IMG/VR virus record: IMGVR_UViG_3300035698_023916
Span: 1 to 28,404 of that record
From: a virus
Strand: one strand, 5' to 3'
Length of the DNA stretch: 28,404 nt
The notes beneath the pieces are model-generated. The model was given only the letters and a program-made list of their open reading frames with translations, did no database searches and was not told the origin of the DNA. Below, piece after piece: positions 23,844-28,404 of this stretch. Positions within the stretch are counted from its first letter, which is position 1; every line of letters starts with the position of its first letter. A program made the position numbers and the translations under genes.

Positions 23844-24166
23844 GTTATTTTCCCTTGTTTTGATTCATATCTATCTGCTACAAAAGTATCTTCAATTTTT
23901 TGAAACGCTTTTATAACTATTTCTTCAGACCTTGTAATTTCAAAAAAAGCACCTCGTCCTTTTTTGGCTAAAGCATGAGCAATATCAGTCTGACTAACAT
24001 TATTCCCAAAAGTATCTTTTATTACATCAACTAATTCGTTTAATTCACCATTTAAAACAAAGCCATTACCTTTATCTGTATTAATTTTAAATGAATAACT
24101 ATTGCCACCTCCAAAAACTGGATAAACTTTAGTCCAATCACTACCTTCACTTATTTTTATTAACAT
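23837..24166 (-). CDS. Hypothetical protein with MLIKISE leader
   Basis: 109 residues, unrecognised. Starts MLIKISEGSDWTK (I-S-E at 5-7). 'YSFKINTDKGNGFVLNGELN' followed by 'SQTDIAHALAKKGRGAFFEI' suggests a small alpha/beta domain. It ends ESKQGKITC and overlaps the GTG start of the next gene. A similar ending (ESKQRKEGENN) is fused in frame to the leader in the gene at 24197-25360. Confidence 0.55.
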   Translation of the reverse strand: MLIKISEGSDWTKVYPVFGGGNSYSFKINTDKGNGFVLNGELNELVDVIKDTFGNNVSQTDIAHALAKKGRGAFFEITRSEEIVIKAFQKIEDTFVADRYESKQGKITC

Positions 24167-24640
24167 AATATTTTATCCTCTTTTCTAATTTAAGTATTAA
24201 CTATTTCTATTAATCCAAGCAACAGCCTCATCCCATGTATCAGTATCCCAAATTTGTTCTCCATAAGGAGTAATTATTGAAAAATAGCTTGGTCGTCTTT
24301 TCAATTTAACAATATAATAACTTGTCCCTTCTATTTCTTTCCAATCTAAAATTTTATCATTTACATTTCTTTCAGCTTTTTTAAGAATTAGTGGTAAATT
24401 ACTACTCTCATTAATTTTTCTGGATTCTAGTAATTCAACTTCAACAGCTTTTACCATTTTTTCTCTAGGATAAACACCCATGTTAAAATATTTTCCAATA
24501 TAATAATTTTCAGCATCTCTTAAAGTACCATTTATACCAGTAACTAATGTATTTCCATCCACAAATGTTACTTTTACATCAATTCTACCTTCTATTATTT
24601 TTTTTGTTTTATTCTCGATTTTTACTAACACGTTATTTTC
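23838..24640 (-). repeat. 15-bp direct repeat at a gene junction and inside a fused ORF
   Basis: The 15 bases at 23838-23852 recur at 24626-24640. In the first copy they span the end of one gene and the GTG start of the next; in the second they are inside one continuous ORF. Flanks also agree (ESKQ before, [VL]L[VI]KI after). Confidence 0.8.
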
Positions 24641-25360
24641 TCCCTCTTTTCTTTGCTTTGATTCACTTTGTATATATTTTGAAGCTATATTAATAATTTT
24701 TGGTTCTTTTATTAGTTCTGACATAAACAAATCAACAAAATTTGAAATATTTAAATGATTATATTTAGGTGCTCTTATATATTTACCTTTACCTCTACCA
24801 AAATCAAACGGTATAACAACACCTAGTTCAACTAAATAATTCATTATAATTCTAACACTTTTTATATAAGATGCTTTATAACCACCAAATTTAGAAAATC
24901 CAACCCAAACCAAATCACTTATTGCCTTTTCTAATCCAGAATATTTTTCTTTAGATTCTTTCTTAGGTGCTGGTTGATCTGTCTTTACAACTGTATTTGG
25001 TTTAATTGCTGGAAGTATATCGCTTTTACTTTCCATCGGTACAGGCTCTTGTTGAATTGGTATAACTTTATCAATTACAAGCTCTTGTTGTATTGCATAC
25101 TTTGCTTTTTTACAAGCATTAGCAAAAGCCAAAACAACATTATTTAATTGACGTTTCCGGTTATTCCCACAACTATTTATTTTTCTCTTATAATTAGCAA
25201 CAGTACCATAAGATAAATTACTTTTAGCATCATTATAAAATTTACCAAATAATTCATTTTTTAATACTTGAACATCATCATAAGAACTTTCTAAATCTAT
25301 TTTGTATTCTTTTTTTAACCAATCTTGAGTTTCAGCTCTGTTTTCAATAACTAAATACAT
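24197..25360 (-). CDS. Probable fusion protein with internal leader, function unknown
   Basis: 387 residues, unrecognised. Starts MYLVIENRAETQ, a loose form of the leader. Residues about 90-140 are a Pro/Gln/Lys-rich linker; 140-236 is helical with 'LVWVGFSKFGGYKASYIKSV'. At 244-254 a leader (VLVKIENKTKK) follows ESKQRKEGENN, as at the gene boundary 23837/23843. Residues 310-320 read LLESRKINESS. The last part, from about 321, ends 'YGEQIWDTDTWDEAVAWINR', a small domain-like unit with 'W..A..wI'. It looks like two or three small genes joined. RBS AGGAGTAATAAG; overlaps the previous stop by ten bases. Confidence 0.55.
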   Translation of the reverse strand: MYLVIENRAETQDWLKKEYKIDLESSYDDVQVLKNELFGKFYNDAKSNLSYGTVANYKRKINSCGNNRKRQLNNVVLAFANACKKAKYAIQQELVIDKVIPIQQEPVPMESKSDILPAIKPNTVVKTDQPAPKKESKEKYSGLEKAISDLVWVGFSKFGGYKASYIKSVRIIMNYLVELGVVIPFDFGRGKGKYIRAPKYNHLNISNFVDLFMSELIKEPKIINIASKYIQSESKQRKEGENNVLVKIENKTKKIIEGRIDVKVTFVDGNTLVTGINGTLRDAENYYIGKYFNMGVYPREKMVKAVEVELLESRKINESSNLPLILKKAERNVNDKILDWKEIEGTSYYIVKLKRRPSYFSIITPYGEQIWDTDTWDEAVAWINRNS

Positions 25361-25980
25361 ATCTTATTACTCCTTTTATTTTCAACTCTATGACCATATT
25401 GTGTCAATATATCCCTAACCTCATTTTCGTTAGTTCTTAATTGTCTAGCAGTCATAACAACAGCTTGACGGGGAGTGTTATTACTATCTACAAAATCTAA
25501 ATAACCATCAACTACATTTCTATCAAAAGTTCCAATAGCAGGGAGTTTAACTTCACTAGTATATTTCTCTAAATCATCAATTACTTCCGGTTCAACAGCA
25601 TAAGTTATACCTGTTGAAGATTCTTCTTTGTCTATTTCTTCATTTCTTTTTTTTGATTCATAACCATCATATTCAGAAGTAGAAGTTGTCAAATCTAATT
25701 TTAAATGACTTTTTAACCACTTCGCAGCATCTCTTATTGCTACATTATTTGCAATTCTACTATCTTTAATTAACTGACTTTGATCTATTTTATCATCAAC
25801 ATAATTAGTTAAATATTGAGCATAAAAATTATTATAATTAGCTAAATCAACATTATTCGGATCAGTACCGTAACTATCATTCTTTTTGGAAAGCATATCA
25901 AAAAAATTATATTTCTTTAATGCATTTGCAATTTCTTCTTTAACACCATTTGTTAGTTGATTGTTTCTTCCAATAGGCAT
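25351..25980 (-). CDS. Hypothetical protein
   Basis: 209 residues, unrecognised. N-terminal half helical, 'EEIANALKKYNFFDMLSKKN' and 'IRDAAKWLKSHLKLDL'; acidic linker (about 108-122, rich in E, K, S); then a C-terminal part 'PRQAVVMTARQLRTNENEVR' with 'DILTQYGHRVE', which resembles a small helix-turn-helix but is not conclusive. It lacks the shared leader. RBS CAGGAGT; a motif copy lies 39 bases upstream. Confidence 0.5.
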   Translation of the reverse strand: MPIGRNNQLTNGVKEEIANALKKYNFFDMLSKKNDSYGTDPNNVDLANYNNFYAQYLTNYVDDKIDQSQLIKDSRIANNVAIRDAAKWLKSHLKLDLTTSTSEYDGYESKKRNEEIDKEESSTGITYAVEPEVIDDLEKYTSEVKLPAIGTFDRNVVDGYLDFVDSNNTPRQAVVMTARQLRTNENEVRDILTQYGHRVENKRSNKICI

Positions 25981-26018
25981 AAATTTACTCCTGTATATAT
26001 AAATTAAATCATTTTAAT

Positions 26019-26029
26019 ATAAATATAAA
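26019..26029 (-). promoter_or_regulatory. TTTATATTTAT motif upstream of 25351-25980
   Basis: Exact 11-mer in an 80-base gap, 39 bases before the start. The AT-only palindrome AATTTATTAATAAATT also lies in the gap; it is too weak for a confident terminator. Confidence 0.4.
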
Positions 26030-26060
26030 AATATTCATTACAAAATTTATTAATAAATTC

Positions 26061-26675
26061 TTAAACATCTATTTCTGACCAATGTTTCTTCGCTATCAAA
26101 TTCATTGCCCAATATCCCATCCCATTTCCTGGACTAGGTATTTCTCTACCAACACTTTCAAAAATAAATGGTCTGCCATTTACAAAACTTGTATAAATTG
26201 GTGAATTATAACCAAGCTTGCCTCTTTCAAATGGTTCTTTCTTACCAAAACCTAACCAATTATTTACACAATGATTAGTTCCAACTAAAAATGCTTTTGC
26301 TTGATTCTGTATGGCACCTCTTGGTACTATCAAAACAGAATCTTGTTCAAATTCAAAACCTAAACTTCTTAAATCTTTTTCTAAATTTCCATTATCCTGT
26401 AAATCAACTACAAAAAAACTTTCCTCTTTACCAACAGTACCGCCCTCTGGATATTTACCTTTTAAAGAAGTTACACCATACCCAGCAGACTTCAATTGTG
26501 CTAATAATGATTTATTCCTTTGTATGTTTTCTTTTTTTGTATATGGTTCACCTTTACCGCAATCTCTTGCTTTTCTAAATGCTGTCAAAGCACCGCAATC
26601 ATGTAATTCATTATGTCGCCAAATTCTTGATAGACTTGACTCATTAAATTGCTTGTTTTCTAATTGTACTATCAT
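26061..26675 (-). CDS. DUF3293-like domain protein with MIVQLE leader
   Basis: 204 residues from MIVQLENKQFNES. I chose 26675 because GGAGGTAACAAA is directly upstream; a reading to 26738 would begin within the previous gene. 'GALTAFRKARDCGKGEPYTK' , 'KENIQRNKSLLAQLKSAGYG' , 'GKEESFFVVDLQDNGNLEKD' and 'LGFEFEQDSVLIVP' match the DUF3293 pattern ('iTa.np......eN..RN..L...L...gy.....  .E.S..v......  ....fgQ.avl'). The C-terminal part (about 130-204) is an added unit with 'FLVGTNHCVNNWLGFGKKEP'. The function of the family is not known to me. The neighbour upstream has the same core, so the two are likely paralogues. Confidence 0.6.
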   Translation of the reverse strand: MIVQLENKQFNESSLSRIWRHNELHDCGALTAFRKARDCGKGEPYTKKENIQRNKSLLAQLKSAGYGVTSLKGKYPEGGTVGKEESFFVVDLQDNGNLEKDLRSLGFEFEQDSVLIVPRGAIQNQAKAFLVGTNHCVNNWLGFGKKEPFERGKLGYNSPIYTSFVNGRPFIFESVGREIPSPGNGMGYWAMNLIAKKHWSEIDV

Positions 26676-26679
26676 TTTG

Positions 26680-27369
26680 TTACCTCCAATAGTCTTTAAT
26701 TTCTGATATGTCTGATCTTTTAATCCAATTAAGATCACCCCTTGATGACCAAAAATGTTTTAATACCTTATTTTCTTCTTCAACAATTTTTTTATTAACC
26801 ATTCTTATATACACCATTTTATCATCTGGAATTCCTTGATATGTTTCAGCATAAAGTCTATTTAACTCTTCCGTGATTTTGTCAACATTAAATGGTATAT
26901 TAAACATCCAACTTTTGCTTTTAGAAAAATAATCTTTCGGTTCTTTATCATATGTTACTACATAATCAACTTGATCCTTTAGTTTATATGGATTATTAAT
27001 TCCAGCTTTTTTATAATAATAAAACACTATTTTCCCATTATCCTTATTATCCTTATTTTCTGCATATATAAAAGATTCTTGATTATATCTTTTACCAAAT
27101 TCTAATAACTCATCTTTATTAATATTCATAATAACTAATGGATTTTCATAATAACCATATTTACCTTTTATTTGTATATATTTAAACATACCTCTCTTCA
27201 ATAATTCTTTAAATTCATCCTGTCTATCTTTGTTCTCAGCATTAGTTAATCTTTCACCCATTGGATTTTGTGCCGTCATAATACCAAATGAATATATACC
27301 AGGCTCTACACCATGCATCAATCTTTTAAATCTTGTTTGTGGATTTTCTAAATGTAAATTTTTCAACAT
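26680..27369 (-). CDS. DUF3293-like domain protein, second copy
   Basis: 229 residues. 'YSFGIMTAQNPMGERLTNAE' then 'NKDRQDEFKELLKRGM' , 'IKGKYGYYENPLVIMNINKD' and 'FGKRYNQESFIYAE' (about 26-105) follow the same pattern as the gene at 26061-26675, in the standard order and spacing. The C-terminal half (about 110-229) differs and is basic. It ends DYWR-stop like the next gene upstream, and that last stretch (TGGAGG) provides the RBS of the gene at 26675. No MIVKL leader. RBS AAGGAGAG. Confidence 0.6.
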   Translation of the reverse strand: MLKNLHLENPQTRFKRLMHGVEPGIYSFGIMTAQNPMGERLTNAENKDRQDEFKELLKRGMFKYIQIKGKYGYYENPLVIMNINKDELLEFGKRYNQESFIYAENKDNKDNGKIVFYYYKKAGINNPYKLKDQVDYVVTYDKEPKDYFSKSKSWMFNIPFNVDKITEELNRLYAETYQGIPDDKMVYIRMVNKKIVEEENKVLKHFWSSRGDLNWIKRSDISEIKDYWR

Positions 27370-27404
27370 AATTGCTCTCCTTTAAATATTACCTCCAATA
27401 GTCT
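26680..27404 (-). repeat. 16-bp direct repeat at two gene ends (DYWR-stop)
   Basis: The 16 bases at 26680-26695 recur at 27389-27404. Both encode DYWR followed by TAA and include GGAGG. Confidence 0.85.
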
Positions 27405-27901
27405 ATTCCAAAATTTATATTTCGTTTTATCTGTTTGTTTTCTGATAAGAATTTTTTAATTCCACCAGTCATAAAGTCATACGATTTATAATAATTATCA
27501 TCATAACCTAATAAAGTTAATGACTCATTCTGATTAATAACTTTTTCTTCATATACAGCCCACTCAATGAAATTCTTAACTGCTTTTTTTCTGTACTTCC
27601 ATTGATTAAATTGCACAGACCAATAACTCTCAGATCTGGAAACATATTTTCTGGCCCTAATCCAGCCCTGTTTCGATACTGACCGGATTATTTCTTCTCT
27701 TGCATTACCTTCAGTCGAAAACTTTTCACTATGCCTATCATATATCACTCTGATTTCTTCTTTAGTTAATCCAAAATCTGTAGGATGATCAATGATATAT
27801 TTTATATGTGAACTGGTCGAAACTTCAACAATTTTTTTATCTTTAATCCAATACGCTTTTAATGTTGAATAACTGGACTCTTCAACTAATTTTACTATCA
27901 T
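27389..27901 (-). CDS. Hypothetical phage protein with MIVKLVE leader
   Basis: 170 residues, function unknown. It starts MIVKLVEESSYS (L-V-E at 5-7). Residues about 14-90, 'LKAYWIKDKKIVEVSTSSHI' , 'IIDHPTDFGLTKEEIRVIYD' and 'EGNAREEIIRSVSKQGWIRA' then RKY, look like a compact domain I have the impression of from other phages ('ayWi...g.i..v...tHi..i...P..Fgl...ei...Y....e..g.EG.aReeii....  gwiR.R'), but I have no name for it. The end is basic and closes NFGIDYWR. RBS AAAGGA. Confidence 0.55.
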   Translation of the reverse strand: MIVKLVEESSYSTLKAYWIKDKKIVEVSTSSHIKYIIDHPTDFGLTKEEIRVIYDRHSEKFSTEGNAREEIIRSVSKQGWIRARKYVSRSESYWSVQFNQWKYRKKAVKNFIEWAVYEEKVINQNESLTLLGYDDNYYKSYDFMTGGIKKFLSENKQIKRNINFGIDYWR

Positions 27902-27921
27902 AATTTTTAATTCCTTTAAAG

Positions 27922-27932
27922 ATAAATATAAA
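27922..27932 (-). promoter_or_regulatory. TTTATATTTAT motif upstream of 27389-27901
   Basis: Exact 11-mer, 21 bases before the start, directly after the TAA of the frame-shifted continuation of the next gene upstream (27935-27937). Confidence 0.45.
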
Positions 27933-27971
27933 AATTATTTATTCTCTATAATTTTAACTATTTCTTCTTTA

Positions 27972-28187
27972 TTATAACCACAATTTTTTAACATTTTTTT
28001 TATTAAATTCATCAATATCTTCTTGATCCCAAAAACGACACATTCCTGTTGTTATAACATCTAACACAGAAACTGTTGATTCATAAATTGATTTACCACG
28101 TGCTCTAAATCTTTCAAACAATTCTTTAGTCGTTATAATCTTTACACTCATTCTACTCATTCTACTCATTCTACTCATTCTACTCAT
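27972..28187 (-). CDS. Small protein with Met-Ser-Arg repeat start; possible frameshift near end
   Basis: 71 residues, unrecognised. It starts with four copies of MSR, then MSVKIITTKELFERFRARGK. GAGGAGGTGAAAC gives the first ATG an excellent RBS; each repeat also has an ATG, so the true start within the repeat is not decided. The core could be a small helical DNA-binding-like fold, 'IYESTVSVLDVITTGMCRFW' being its middle. After an A8 run (28003-28010) the zero frame reads NVKKLWL-stop, but the +1 frame stays open as MLKNCGYNKEEIVKIIENK to TAA at 27935. Loss or skipping of one A would give a longer, more natural C-terminus. Confidence 0.55.
   Translation of the reverse strand: MSRMSRMSRMSRMSVKIITTKELFERFRARGKSIYESTVSVLDVITTGMCRFWDQEDIDEFNKKNVKKLWL
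28146..28187 (-). repeat. 9-bp tandem repeat at a gene start
   Basis: ATGAGTAGA occurs four times in a row, followed by a partial fifth (ATGAGT). Each unit encodes Met-Ser-Arg and brings a start codon. Confidence 0.9.
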
Positions 28188-28205
28188 GTTTCACCTCCTC
28201 TAATA

Positions 28206-28404
28206 TTAATCAGTTAAATTTTCATCTGAAATGAAATTATTCATTTTTCCAAGATTATCAAAAGGACCATAAACATCACCATGTTTAATATTATTAGCAA
28301 CATCCCAAGCCTTATCATAAGACATTATCCCTTTTTTTATTACACTACCAATATCAACATTAATTATAATATATCTACCAATAACTTTACTTAAAATTAA
28401 ATCA
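28206..28404 (-). CDS. 3' end of an unknown gene, 5' part outside window
   Basis: The frame is open from the right edge to TAA at 28206-28208, giving the last 65 residues. They read DLILSKVIGRYIIINVDIGS, then VIKKGIMSYDKAWDVANNIK, HGDVYGPFDNLGKMNNFISD and ENLTD. 'YDKAWDVANNIKHGDVYGPF' has the look of a small alpha/beta unit. I do not recognise the family. It is followed by the strong RBS of the MSR-repeat gene. Confidence 0.5.
   Translation of the reverse strand, partial: DLILSKVIGRYIIINVDIGSVIKKGIMSYDKAWDVANNIKHGDVYGPFDNLGKMNNFISDENLTD

Noticed and set aside
26291-26706. Two overlapping plus-strand frames
   Set aside because: Antisense to the DUF3293-like gene, no RBS, and no plus-strand gene nearby.
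28146-28187. Tandem repeats as a CRISPR array
   Set aside because: Nine-base units without spacers, in frame in a gene; the 114-bp fibre repeats likewise have no spacers.

Overview
The window is part of the virion-structure region of an AT-rich, contractile-tailed phage (myovirus with T4/P2-type tail modules). Every gene I can support lies on the minus strand, so transcription runs from high to low coordinates. Genes are tightly packed, with ATGA or TAATG overlaps and strong AGGAG/GGAGG ribosome binding sites. I see no tRNA, rRNA, CRISPR array, integrase or insertion sequence. The host cannot be named from the sequence; the low G+C content and strong Shine-Dalgarno sites are the only hints. 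No gap without a gene exceeds about 190 bases.

Layout in transcription order. (1) 28404-22009: a run of small proteins of mostly unknown function. Several share an N-terminal signature close to MIVKLxE. Two neighbours carry a DUF3293-like domain. Putative head-completion or neck genes follow. (2) 21945-20450: an HK97-gp10-like neck/tail-completion protein, a GIY-YIG-type nuclease ORF and two small ORFs. (3) 20453-19278: a 391-residue protein with repeated leader-like motifs. (4) 19150-14538: tail sheath, a small ORF, and three tail-tube-like paralogues around one unknown structural gene. (5) 14519-10985: a T4 gp26-like tail assembly chaperone whose T9 run and overlapping -1 frame look like a programmed frameshift, then the tape measure protein. 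(6) 10973-2059: baseplate, namely a tube-junction candidate, a gp53/LysM-like protein, a gp27/gpD-like hub, a gp5/gpV-like spike, two PAAR-like tip candidates sharing a cysteine signature, a gp25/W-like protein, a zinc-knuckle protein, a gp6/J-like wedge, a small orphan ORF and a gpI-like protein with an N-terminal DUF5018-like domain. (7) 2045-1: a tail fibre gene that runs off the window and ends here in 114-bp tandem repeats.

Regulation. An 11-mer, TTTATATTTAT on the coding strand, lies upstream of seven genes. It is in every truly non-coding gap longer than about 60 bases and is the best promoter-like candidate. Two rho-independent terminators are visible. The one at 21946-21987 has the 11-mer in its loop and the next gene's ribosome binding site in its stem.

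Most notable points: the chaperone frameshift; the shared leader, whose [LI]-x-E resembles the T4 prohead protease site; internal copies of that leader that make two ORFs look like fused modules; the terminator/promoter/RBS hairpin; and an orphan ORF after the gpJ-like stop with a strong RBS but no start codon.
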